Part shown: piece by piece, positions 1 to 7,423 of the stretch
Position numbering within the stretch: position 1 is the stretch's first letter
Layout of the letters: each line of letters opens with the position of its first letter
Origin: Xanthomonas sp. DAR 35659
GTDB lineage: Bacteria > Pseudomonadota > Gammaproteobacteria > Xanthomonadales > Xanthomonadaceae
Reading direction: 5' to 3'
DNA length: 64,000 nt
NCBI RefSeq assembly: GCF_041242975.1
Contig: NZ_CP162488.1
Location: 2,222,001 to 2,286,000 of the forward strand
The notes under the pieces: model-generated
Database searches by the model: none
What the model saw: only the letters and a program-made list of their open reading frames with translations
What the model was told of the DNA's origin: nothing
Position numbers and translations under genes: made by a program

Positions 1-9
1 CGCTCATGG

Positions 10-240
10 TCAGCTCCGTGGGCGCAGCGTGTGCGCGAAGGAGAAATAGGGCATCGACAGCGAGGCGCGCATCCGCCGCGCGGGGGCGGCGGGTGCATCG
101 TCGCTGTCTTCCTGCGGCTCGCTGGCGCCATAATCGGACGACCGTCCCTGGCCATACTGGGCGCCGACCCAACTCGCCGAGAGCAGGGCGCCGACGATGA
201 CCAGGGCCGGAAGGCTGCGCTGCATGCGTTGAAGGTTCAT
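10..240 (-). CDS. small secreted protein, unknown function
   Basis: A 76-residue protein not recognised as any family. Residues 1 to about 27 form a typical Sec signal peptide (MNLQRMQRS, then a hydrophobic run ending in SWVGA), so it is probably exported to the periplasm. The remainder is short, acidic then basic (SEPQEDSDDAPAAPARRMR) and looks disordered. A strong sigma-70-like promoter lies just upstream at 277-304, giving a leader of about 30 nt, which supports real expression. Directly after its stop codon an ATG at 7-5 could begin a following gene of which only two codons are in the window, so this may be the first gene of an operon running off the left edge. Function unknown. Confidence 0.6.
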   Translation of the reverse strand: MNLQRMQRSLPALVIVGALLSASWVGAQYGQGRSSDYGASEPQEDSDDAPAAPARRMRASLSMPYFSFAHTLRPRS

Positions 241-276
241 CGTGTCCCCTGCTCTGGATGAGTGGTGTTGTATTTA

Positions 277-304
277 ACTATAACACCGTTACACGTCATG
301 TCAA
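277..304 (-). promoter_or_regulatory. near-consensus sigma-70 promoter with internal inverted repeat
   Basis: On the minus strand TTGACA (304-299), 16 nt, then TATAGT (282-277). The start would fall near 270, about 30 nt before the ATG at 240. Between and overlapping the boxes sits TAACGGTGTTA (291-281), an inverted repeat (TAAC-3-GTTA) placed as a repressor operator would be. The boxes are seen directly; the operator role is inference. Confidence 0.6.
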
Positions 305-370
305 CACGATGACCGACCCAACCTATGGGCGACGTCCCGCCCATCCCTTTCTCCATGACACGGTGTCCCG

Positions 371-937
371 ATGAAACTTCCCAAGCGACTGTTTTTCCTT
401 GCGATCCTGGCCGCCGCCGGCACCGTCGGCAGTGCCTGGGCAGCCTCGCTGCTGGACCAGGACTACCGTCCGCTGGCCGGCAAGGACAAGGTGAATCTGA
501 ACAAGGCCTATGGCGGCAAGGTGCTGCTGGTAGTCAACACCGCCAGCAAGTGCGGCTACACCCCGCAGTACGACGGCCTGGAGAAGTTGCAGCAGCAGTA
601 CGCGGCGCAGGGCTTCAGCGTGCTCGGCTTCCCGTCCAACGACTTCAAGGGCCAGGAGCCTGGATCGGAGAAGCAGATCCAGGAATTCTGCACGCTGACC
701 TACGGCGTGAAGTTCCCGATGTTCGAGAAGGTGCACGTGCTCGGCGACGCGGCGACGCCGCTGTACAAGCAGCTGACCCAGGCCACCGGCGTGGCGCCGG
801 GCTGGAACTTCCACAAGTATCTGATCGCGCGCGACGGACGCGTGGTGGCGCAGTTTCCGAGCAAGGTCGCGCCCGACGATGCGGCCTTGCGCGCGGCCAT
901 CGAACGCGAACTGAAAGCGCAGCCGGCATCACACTGA
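371..937 (+). CDS. exported glutathione peroxidase-like thiol peroxidase
   Basis: A 188-residue GPx-family protein that should reduce hydroperoxides. Residues 1-24 are a signal peptide (ending GSAWA), so it should act in the periplasm rather than the cytosol as usual. The peroxidatic cysteine is Cys61 in NTASKCGYT; the other tetrad positions are Gln95 in KGQEPGS and Trp145-Asn146 in GWNFHKYL. The usual FPCNQF motif reads FPSNDF, so that cysteine is missing. Cys107 in IQEFC sits where two-Cys, thioredoxin-dependent family members have the resolving cysteine, so a thiol-reductant mechanism rather than glutathione is likely (inference). It stands alone, 86 bases before the FKBP gene on the same strand. 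The ATG at 371 is the only start that gives a complete signal peptide. Confidence 0.88.
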   Translation: MKLPKRLFFLAILAAAGTVGSAWAASLLDQDYRPLAGKDKVNLNKAYGGKVLLVVNTASKCGYTPQYDGLEKLQQQYAAQGFSVLGFPSNDFKGQEPGSEKQIQEFCTLTYGVKFPMFEKVHVLGDAATPLYKQLTQATGVAPGWNFHKYLIARDGRVVAQFPSKVAPDDAALRAAIERELKAQPASH

Positions 938-1023
938 AACCGGGTCGATATCGTTGCCGCGCATGCGACAATGCGGCCTCTGCGCCATCGCGGCGCTCCA
1001 GTTCACTTCCAGGAAAGTAGCGA

Positions 1024-1989
1024 ATGAAGAAGGGAATGCGCGGCGTTGCGGCGTCGCTGTTGATGGGGATGGCCGTGGTGGCGGGTAGTGCGTTCGCGCA
1101 GGCGCCGGGTGCCAAGCCGGCGGCGCTGACCAGCGAGAAGCAGAAGGTCAGCTACGCGATCGGCATGGACGTGGCGCGTTCGTTCGAGCCCATCGCCCAG
1201 GACATCGACGTGGACGCCATGCAGCGCGCGATCGAGAACGCGTTCAAGGGCGGGCAGCCCCTGCTGTCCGACGAGCAGACCAAGGCCACCGACGCCGCGT
1301 TGCGCACCCAGTTGGCCGCGCGCAGCGGCCAGCCGGTGCCGGGGATGGCGCCGGGCAGCCAGCCGCCGCCGGTGTCCAAGCAGAACGTGGGCCTGATGCT
1401 CGGCGATCGCGCGGTCGGCCCGTCGCTGGCGCAGATCAAGGACGAGATCGATCTGCCCACGCTGATGAGCGCGTTGCGCACCGCCTTCGCCAAGGGCGAG
1501 CCGGCGCTGACCCAGGAACAGGCGACCGCCGCCCTGCAGTCCTTCGCCGCCGCCAAGCAGGCCGAGATGAGCGCCAAGCAGGCCGGCATGGCCGCCGAGA
1601 ACCGCCAGAAGGGCAACGATTTCCTGGCCAAGAACAAGACCCAGAAGGGCGTGGTCACCACGCCGTCGGGGTTGCAGTACATGGTGCTGCGTCAGGGCAG
1701 CGGCGAGCGGCCGATGCCGACCAGCAAGGTGCGGGTCAATTACGAGGGCCGGCTGATCGACGGGCAGGTGTTCGACAGCTCGTACAAGACCGGGCAGCCG
1801 GCCGAGTTCTCGCTCAACCAGGTGGTCCCGGGCTGGAGCGAGGGCGTGGCGCTGATGCCGGTCGGCTCCAAGTACCGTTTCTGGATTCCGTCCAACCTGG
1901 GCTACGGCGCGCAGGGCACGCCGGGCGGCCCGATCGGTCCGGATTCCATGCTGACCTTCGACGTGGAACTGTTGGGCATCCTTCAATAA
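1024..1989 (+). CDS. FKBP-type peptidyl-prolyl cis-trans isomerase, exported
   Basis: A 321-residue FkpA/Mip-like prolyl isomerase, expected to help fold envelope proteins in the periplasm. A signal peptide covers about residues 1-25 (ending SAFAQA). Two FKBP N-terminal dimerisation segments follow one another: one from about 40 (KQKVSYAIGMDVARSF) and a diverged copy from about 119 (SKQNVGLMLGDR). A long charged helix leads to the catalytic FKBP domain (about 215-321) with VRVNYEGRLIDGQVFDSS and the closing MLTFDVELLGI. A duplicated N-terminal segment makes it longer than E. coli FkpA (about 270). A good Shine-Dalgarno-like AGGAAAG precedes the ATG. Ugd begins 15 bases downstream, so the two may be cotranscribed. 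Confidence 0.9.
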   Translation: MKKGMRGVAASLLMGMAVVAGSAFAQAPGAKPAALTSEKQKVSYAIGMDVARSFEPIAQDIDVDAMQRAIENAFKGGQPLLSDEQTKATDAALRTQLAARSGQPVPGMAPGSQPPPVSKQNVGLMLGDRAVGPSLAQIKDEIDLPTLMSALRTAFAKGEPALTQEQATAALQSFAAAKQAEMSAKQAGMAAENRQKGNDFLAKNKTQKGVVTTPSGLQYMVLRQGSGERPMPTSKVRVNYEGRLIDGQVFDSSYKTGQPAEFSLNQVVPGWSEGVALMPVGSKYRFWIPSNLGYGAQGTPGGPIGPDSMLTFDVELLGILQ

Positions 1990-2004
1990 CCGAGAGGAGA
2001 TTTC

Positions 2005-3351
2005 ATGCGCGTAGCGATATTCGGCACCGGCTATGTCGGGCTCGTCACCGGAACCTGTCTGGCCGAGGTCGGCCATCACGTGGTGTGCGTGGACATCGAC
2101 CAAGCCAAAGTGGATGGGCTCAACAAGGGCGTAGTCCCGATTTACGAGCCTGGCCTCTCGCCGATGGTCAAGGCCAATCACGCCGCACGGAGGCTGTTCT
2201 TCACCACCGACGCGGCCAGCGCCATCGCGCATGGGGATATCGTGTTCATCGCCGTCGGCACGCCGCCGGACGAGGACGGTAGCGCAGATCTGCAGTACGT
2301 CCTGGCGGTGGCCCGCACCATCGGCCAGCACATCCAGGGGCCGACCGTGGTGGTCAACAAGTCCACCGTGCCGGTCGGCACCGCCGACAAGGTGCGCGCG
2401 GCGATCGCCGCCGAACTGGACAAGCGCGGCGAGGCGATCGAGTTCGACGTGGTGTCCAATCCGGAATTCCTGAAGGAAGGCGACGCGGTCGCCGACTGCA
2501 TGCGCCCGGACCGCATCGTCATCGGCAGCAGCAAGCCGGGCACCGCCGCGCGCCTGCGCCGCCTGTACGCGCCGTTCAACCGCAACCACGACCGCATCGT
2601 GGAGATGGACGTGCGTTCGGCCGAATTGACCAAGTACGCGGCCAACGCGATGCTGGCGACCAAGATCAGTTTCATGAACGAGATCGCCAACATCGCCGAG
2701 CGCGTCGGCGCCGACGTGGAGAAGGTGCGCCAGGGCATCGGCTCGGATCCGCGCATCGGCTGGCACTTCATCTATCCGGGCGCCGGCTACGGCGGCTCGT
2801 GCTTCCCCAAGGACGTGCAGGCGCTCGCCCGCACCGCACAGCAGTACGGCCACCAGGCCAAGCTGCTGGATGCGGTGGAGGCGGTCAACGAGGCGCAGAA
2901 GGGCCACCTGTACGAGCTGATCCAGCGCCACTACGGCGCGGCGCAGCCGCTGGCGGGCAAGACCTTCGCGGTGTGGGGCCTGGCGTTCAAGCCCAATACC
3001 GACGACATGCGCGCCGCGTCCAGCCGCCGTCTGTTGGCGCAGCTGTGGGAGGCCGGGGCGAAGGTGCGCGCCTACGATCCGGAAGCGACCCATGAAGCCA
3101 AGCGCATCTTCGGCGAACGCGACGACCTGAGCTTCTGCGAGGACGCCTTCGCCGCGCTGGAAGGCGCCGATGCGCTCGTCGTGGTCACCGAGTGGAAGCA
3201 GTTCCGCAGCCCGGATTTCACCCGGATCAAGGAACTGCTCGGCGACGCGGTGGTGTTCGATGGGCGCAATCTCTACGATCCGCAGGAAATCGAGACCTTC
3301 GACCTCGCGTACTATGGCATCGGCCGCGGGCGTTCGATCCGTGCAGCATGA
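2005..3351 (+). CDS. ugd: UDP-glucose 6-dehydrogenase
   Basis: A 448-residue enzyme that oxidises UDP-glucose twice with NAD to UDP-glucuronate, a precursor for xanthan and other cell-surface sugars. The N-terminal Rossmann motif [10 protein letters not shown] is at residues 8-17. The central dimerisation domain carries [17 protein letters not shown] and the catalytic cysteine in [13 protein letters not shown] (about residue 266). The C-terminal UDP-binding domain has [13 protein letters not shown]. Full length for the family. A strong GAGGAG ribosome-binding site lies just upstream at about 1994-2000. The last codons overlap the GTG start of slyX, so the two are translationally linked. Confidence 0.96.
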   Translation: MRVAIFGTGYVGLVTGTCLAEVGHHVVCVDIDQAKVDGLNKGVVPIYEPGLSPMVKANHAARRLFFTTDAASAIAHGDIVFIAVGTPPDEDGSADLQYVLAVARTIGQHIQGPTVVVNKSTVPVGTADKVRAAIAAELDKRGEAIEFDVVSNPEFLKEGDAVADCMRPDRIVIGSSKPGTAARLRRLYAPFNRNHDRIVEMDVRSAELTKYAANAMLATKISFMNEIANIAERVGADVEKVRQGIGSDPRIGWHFIYPGAGYGGSCFPKDVQALARTAQQYGHQAKLLDAVEAVNEAQKGHLYELIQRHYGAAQPLAGKTFAVWGLAFKPNTDDMRAASSRRLLAQLWEAGAKVRAYDPEATHEAKRIFGERDDLSFCEDAFAALEGADALVVVTEWKQFRSPDFTRIKELLGDAVVFDGRNLYDPQEIETFDLAYYGIGRGRSIRAA

Positions 3352-3577
3352 TTTCTCCACCCAGGATCGATTGCTGGAGAACCGGTTGATCGAGTTGGAG
3401 ACGCGCCTGTCCTTCCAGGAACAGGCGCTGTCCGACCTGAGCGATGCGTTGGCCGAGGCGCGTGCCGAAAGCCAGCGCAACGCGACGTTGCTGCGCCACC
3501 TGCTGGAAGACCTGGGCAAGGTGCGCAGCACGCTGTACGCCGATCCCGCCGACGAACCGCCTCCGCCGCACTACTGA
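3341..3577 (+). CDS. slyX: SlyX family protein
   Basis: A 78-residue acidic, helical protein beginning GTG-CAG-CAT. It shows the SlyX pattern: [17 protein letters not shown] followed by a heptad-rich stretch and a proline-rich end (ADEPPPPHY). SlyX is a small conserved protein of unknown biochemical role. The GTG start at 3341 overlaps the end of ugd by 11 bases; no ATG exists in this frame near the family's usual start, so GTG is chosen. The coiled-coil character suggests it forms an oligomer (inference). Confidence 0.82.
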   Translation: MQHDFSTQDRLLENRLIELETRLSFQEQALSDLSDALAEARAESQRNATLLRHLLEDLGKVRSTLYADPADEPPPPHY

Positions 3578-3599
3578 TCCACCAACCGATCCCGACCCG

Positions 3600-4328
3600 A
3601 TGAGCGATACCCTCCGCGACCAGTTGCTCGGCCTGGGCTTCAAGCCCGTGCCCAGACCCGAACGCAATGCGCCTTCCGCGCCGCCCGCATCGCGGGCACG
3701 GCCGGGACAGCGCCCGGCGCATGGCGATGCGGCGCGTGGCGAGCGCAATGCCGGCGGCGGTGCGCCGGGCGGCAAGCCAGGCGGCGCGCGCGCACAGGCG
3801 CCCGGCGATCGCCGCGGCCGACCGCAGGGTGCGGGTCGTCCGCAAGGCGCGCCCGGGCAGCCGCAAGCGCGGCCGCAGGGCGCACGGCCGCCGCGCAGCC
3901 GCGAGGACATCGACCTGGCCAAGGCCTATGCGATCCGCGCGCAGCGCGAGAAGGACGAGCGCATCGAGGCCGAACGGCTCAAGCAGGAACAGGCGCGCCT
4001 GCGCCGCGAGGCGCGCGCCAAGCTCGATGAACTGCTGCAGGGCCAGGCATTGAACGCGGCCGATGCCGACATCGCCCGCCATTTCCCGTATGGCGGCAAG
4101 ATCAAGCGCATCTACGTCACCGCCGAGCAGCTCAAGGCGCTCAACGCCGGCGAGCTGGGCGTGCTGCAGCAGAACGGGCGCTATCTGCTGGTGACGGCGG
4201 CGCTGCTGGACCAGGCCGAGGCGATCTTCCCGGCGGCGGTGGCGCTGCGGGTCGACCCGAATGCCAGCGCCGAGGAAGACCCCTACGCCGATCCCAAGTA
4301 CCAGATCCCCGACGACCTGATCTGGTAA
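3600..4328 (+). CDS. DUF2058 (YaiL-like) protein
   Basis: A 242-residue protein starting MSDTLRDQLLGLGFK. The first third is a low-complexity basic Arg/Pro/Gly/Gln-rich segment (about residues 20-100) that could bind nucleic acid. A charged helix with AYAIRAQREKDERIEAERLK follows, then the conserved DUF2058 core with RHFPYGGKIKRIYVTAEQL and LGVLQQNGRYLLV, ending PDDLIW. Known homologues such as E. coli YaiL are described only as nucleoprotein or polynucleotide-associated proteins. The open frame extends upstream, but the conserved MSDTLRDQL start at 3600 fits the family. It lies 22 bases after slyX and 5 before the acyltransferase. Confidence 0.85.
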   Translation: MSDTLRDQLLGLGFKPVPRPERNAPSAPPASRARPGQRPAHGDAARGERNAGGGAPGGKPGGARAQAPGDRRGRPQGAGRPQGAPGQPQARPQGARPPRSREDIDLAKAYAIRAQREKDERIEAERLKQEQARLRREARAKLDELLQGQALNAADADIARHFPYGGKIKRIYVTAEQLKALNAGELGVLQQNGRYLLVTAALLDQAEAIFPAAVALRVDPNASAEEDPYADPKYQIPDDLIW

Positions 4329-4333
4329 GCGCC

Positions 4334-6478
4334 ATGGATCCAGGGAAGGAGGCGCCAGGCGCGGCGCGTCTGCATGCCGCGCCGTCGGTGCACGCGTCGG
4401 GCTATCTGCCCTATGTGGATGGCTTGCGCGCGCTGGCGGTGGTGGCGGTGATCGCCTACCACCTAGATCCTCGCTGGCTGCCGGGCGGCTTCACCGGCGT
4501 CGACGTGTTCTTCGTGATCTCCGGGTTCGTGGTCAGCGCCTCGCTGCAGCGCCTGCCCGCGGCCGGCAGCCTGGGCGTGTTCGCGCAGTTCTACGCGCGC
4601 CGCATGCGCCGCATCGCGCCAGCGCTGGTGGCCTGCCTGCTGGCGACCGGTCTGGCCAGCGGTCTGTTCATTCCCGACTCCTGGTTGAGCGAAACCAGCG
4701 CCAAGACCGGGCGCATGGCCTTCGTCGGCCTCAGCAACTGGGTGCTGGCCGCCACCGGCAACGACTATTTCTCGCCCAAGGCCGAATTCAACCCGTACAC
4801 GCATACCTGGTCGCTGGGCGTGGAGGAGCAGTTCTACCTGCTGTTCCCGTTGCTGTTCCTGGCCTGGAACCGCGGCGGCCGCGGCCGCGCGTGGTCCACG
4901 CTGCTGGTGGCGCTGGCGTCGGCCGCATCGCTGGCCTATGCGTTCGTGCGCAGTCGCGGCGGCGGCGATGCCGGCGACGCGTTCTACCTGACCACCGCGC
5001 GTTTCTGGCAACTGGGCAGCGGCGTGTTGCTGTACCAGGCGCTGGCGCTGAGCGGACGTTTCGATGCCGGCCTTGCGCCTGCGCCGCGTGCGGCCTGGCA
5101 CTGGCGTTCGCCGTTGTTGGCGCTGGCGCTGGGGGTGGTGGGCTACGGTTTGTGGCGCGCGCGCCCCGGCCATTCGCCTTGGCCCGATGGCCTGTGGCCG
5201 GTGCTGGGCACGCTGGGCCTGCTGGGATTGCTGCACGGCGCGCCCGCCGGCTGGATCAAGCGCGCGCTGTCTCAGCGTGCGGTGGTGGCGATCGGCCGCG
5301 TCTCCTATTCGCTGTACCTGTGGCATTGGCCGGTGTTCGTGGTGTTTCGCTGGACGGTGGGCCTGGACTCGGCGCTGGCCAAGGCGCTGGCGCTGCTGCT
5401 GCTGGCGGCGCTGGCGATCGCCTCGTACCGTTGGGTGGAGTTGCCGTGGCGCAGCGGCCGCATCGGCAAGGCGCGTACGCCGGCGCGGACCATCGCCGCC
5501 GGGCTGGGCCTGATCCTGCTCGCCGCCGGTGCGCATGCGCTGCTGCTGGACACGCAGCGCTACTACTCGCTGAGCACGGTGAGCCGGCATCCGCTGGACT
5601 GGTATGCCTACGCCAAGGATCTACGCAAGGACTTTCCGCACTGCGCGCTCAGGACCGGGCATGTGGGGGGCGCCAAATCGTTCGAGCGCGGCGACTGCGA
5701 CCTGCGCGCCAGCGGCCTGGAGGCCCCGCGCACGCCGACCCAGTTGTTCGTCGCTGGCGATTCGCATGCGCTGGCCTACAACGAACTGCTGCGCCGTTTC
5801 GCCCTGCAGCGCGGCGTGGCGGTCCGCCTGTATGGTGTTGGCGGTTGCGCGATCGTCGGCCTGCAGGCCTGGCAGGCGACGCACGCCGGGTGCCAGGCCT
5901 ACGAGCGCAGCACCCTGGACGACGTCGCCGCGCATGCGCGCGATGGCGATGTGCTGTTCCTGCCGGCGTTGCGGCTGCTGCGCCTGGCCGAGCAGACCGA
6001 ACTGTTCGACGAGGCGGCGGTCATGGCCGAGCAGGACAGCGCCGCGGCCCGGGCCGCGCGCGCGGCCGGCGAGGACGCGGCGGTCGCGCTGCTGCACCCG
6101 CTGGCGCAGCATGGCGTGCGCATCGTGTTCGAGGCGCCCAAGCCGCTGTTGCGTGCGCCGCCCTACCGCTGCTCGGACTGGTTCAACCGCGGCAATCCGA
6201 TCTGCGCGCGCGGCACCGAGATCCAGCGCGCGACCATGGAACGCTACCGCGCGCCGGTGCTGCAGAGCCTGCAGCGGATCGCCGCGCGGTTGCCGCATGC
6301 CACGGTGTGGGATCCGCTGCCGGCGCTGTGCGATGCCGAGCGCTGCGCGGGCATGCGCGACGGGCGACCGTTGTTCTTCGATGCCGACCACCTCAGCGGG
6401 TACGGCAATCGCGTGCTGTTGCCGGGCTTCACGGCGCACATCGAGTCGATCCAGGCACACTCGCCAACGGCGCCTTGA
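4334..6478 (+). CDS. OafA/YrhL-type membrane acyltransferase with C-terminal SGNH domain
   Basis: A 714-residue inner-membrane protein. Residues about 20-390 are an acyltransferase-3 domain of roughly ten membrane segments with the hallmark GLRALAVVAVIAYHL (His probably catalytic) and FTGVDVFFVISGFV. One further membrane segment leads to a periplasmic SGNH hydrolase-like domain with the block I serine in FVAGDSHALAYNELL and the closing Asp-His pair in DADHLSGYG. Such fusions O-acetylate surface polysaccharides such as LPS O-antigen or exopolysaccharide; the substrate here cannot be told. It lies alone among housekeeping genes, downstream of ugd, which makes a sugar-nucleotide precursor. Confidence 0.88.
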   Translation: MDPGKEAPGAARLHAAPSVHASGYLPYVDGLRALAVVAVIAYHLDPRWLPGGFTGVDVFFVISGFVVSASLQRLPAAGSLGVFAQFYARRMRRIAPALVACLLATGLASGLFIPDSWLSETSAKTGRMAFVGLSNWVLAATGNDYFSPKAEFNPYTHTWSLGVEEQFYLLFPLLFLAWNRGGRGRAWSTLLVALASAASLAYAFVRSRGGGDAGDAFYLTTARFWQLGSGVLLYQALALSGRFDAGLAPAPRAAWHWRSPLLALALGVVGYGLWRARPGHSPWPDGLWPVLGTLGLLGLLHGAPAGWIKRALSQRAVVAIGRVSYSLYLWHWPVFVVFRWTVGLDSALAKALALLLLAALAIASYRWVELPWRSGRIGKARTPARTIAAGLGLILLAAGAHALLLDTQRYYSLSTVSRHPLDWYAYAKDLRKDFPHCALRTGHVGGAKSFERGDCDLRASGLEAPRTPTQLFVAGDSHALAYNELLRRFALQRGVAVRLYGVGGCAIVGLQAWQATHAGCQAYERSTLDDVAAHARDGDVLFLPALRLLRLAEQTELFDEAAVMAEQDSAAARAARAAGEDAAVALLHPLAQHGVRIVFEAPKPLLRAPPYRCSDWFNRGNPICARGTEIQRATMERYRAPVLQSLQRIAARLPHATVWDPLPALCDAERCAGMRDGRPLFFDADHLSGYGNRVLLPGFTAHIESIQAHSPTAP

Positions 6479-6516
6479 GGCGTAGCCGTCGTCCCCCGCA
6501 CGCAAGGAGTTCGCGC

Positions 6517-7353
6517 ATGCCTGTCTCATCCTCTCTTGCGCCACGGCCGTCTTTGGGGTCCTGCGCCGCCACAGATCGGGGGCGGCACAGAGCGGCCGCG
6601 CTTGTGCGCTGCATGCTACTGCTGGCCGCCCATGCGGGCATCGCCGGCGTGGCCAGCGCCGAGGATGCGCCGGCCTTCGACCGGCCCGGGATCGGCTTCG
6701 CGTCGACCACCCTGGGGCGCGGCCAGGTGGCCTGGGAGCAGGCGTTCTTCGACGGCAGCTACGATCGCAGCGGCGGCGTGCGCAGTACCGAGTACGTCGC
6801 CGACAGCCGGCTGCGGATCGGCCTGAGCGCGCGTACCGAGTTGCAGTTGGCGATCGACAGCCAGGTCTGGCAACGGGTACGCGGCGGCGGTGAGGACCGG
6901 CGTGGGCACAGCGGCGGCGATGCCAGCATCGGCATCAAGCAGGCCTTGCCGAGCGCGCGCGACGGCTTCACCTGGGCAATGCTGGGCAGCGCCAGTCTGC
7001 CGGTCGGGCGCCCGCCGTACGGCGAGGCCGGACACCGCTACGACCTCGGCGTGACCGCCGGCTGGGATCTTCCCGCAGGGCGCAGCCTGGCGCTGTACGG
7101 CAACCTCAGCGACAGCGAGGACGGCTCCGGCTGGAGCGTCTCGCCCAGCTACACCTTCTACGCCGGCGACACCCTCAGCGCCTACGTCGAAGCCGGCATC
7201 GGTGGCGGCGAGGACGAGATGCGCGCCCTCGGCAGCGGTGTTACCTGGCTGTTCGCCGAGCGCGTGCAACTGGATCTGTCGGTATTGCGCGGCCTGTCGG
7301 CGCAGACCGACGACTGGCAGGGCGGCCTCGGCATTTCGGTGTTGTTGCGCTGA
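6517..7353 (+). CDS. putative outer-membrane beta-barrel (transporter/phenol MetA-like) protein
   Basis: A 278-residue exported protein. The N-terminus has a long charged stretch before a hydrophobic signal core (ALVRCMLLLAAHAGIAG, cleavage after VASA), so the true start could be an internal codon; ATG 6517 is preferred because AAGGAG lies 8 bases upstream. The mature part consists of alternating amphipathic strands typical of a small barrel (RTELQLAIDSQVWQRV, GYDLGVTAGWDLPAG, SPSYTFYAGDTLSAYVEAGIG) and ends with the hydrophobic LGISVLLR. This resembles the 'putative MetA-pathway phenol degradation/transporter' barrel group; no substrate can be named. The oldest, decayed CRISPR repeat begins only four bases after its stop codon. 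Confidence 0.65.
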   Translation: MPVSSSLAPRPSLGSCAATDRGRHRAAALVRCMLLLAAHAGIAGVASAEDAPAFDRPGIGFASTTLGRGQVAWEQAFFDGSYDRSGGVRSTEYVADSRLRIGLSARTELQLAIDSQVWQRVRGGGEDRRGHSGGDASIGIKQALPSARDGFTWAMLGSASLPVGRPPYGEAGHRYDLGVTAGWDLPAGRSLALYGNLSDSEDGSGWSVSPSYTFYAGDTLSAYVEAGIGGGEDEMRALGSGVTWLFAERVQLDLSVLRGLSAQTDDWQGGLGISVLLR

Positions 7354-7356
7354 GCG

Positions 7357-7387
7357 TTGAGTGCCGCCGCTCCTGTGAGGGCGCGAC
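7357..7387 (-). repeat. decayed CRISPR repeat remnant at the trailer end
   Basis: Only the left half in crRNA sense survives: the last 19 bases (7369-7387) match the repeat of the 7424 unit at 17 positions (..CTGTGAGGGCGCGAC), while the GTTTCAATCC half is gone. A 36-base spacer-sized gap separates it from the first good repeat, so it is an eroded terminal unit. Confidence 0.6.
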
Positions 7388-7423
7388 CCACGTGCCCTTA
7401 GGCGTGGTGGTCCCGATCGCGAA

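Noticed and set aside
1003..3531. 842-codon minus-strand frame
   Set aside because: Opposite the FKBP and ugd genes, no motifs.
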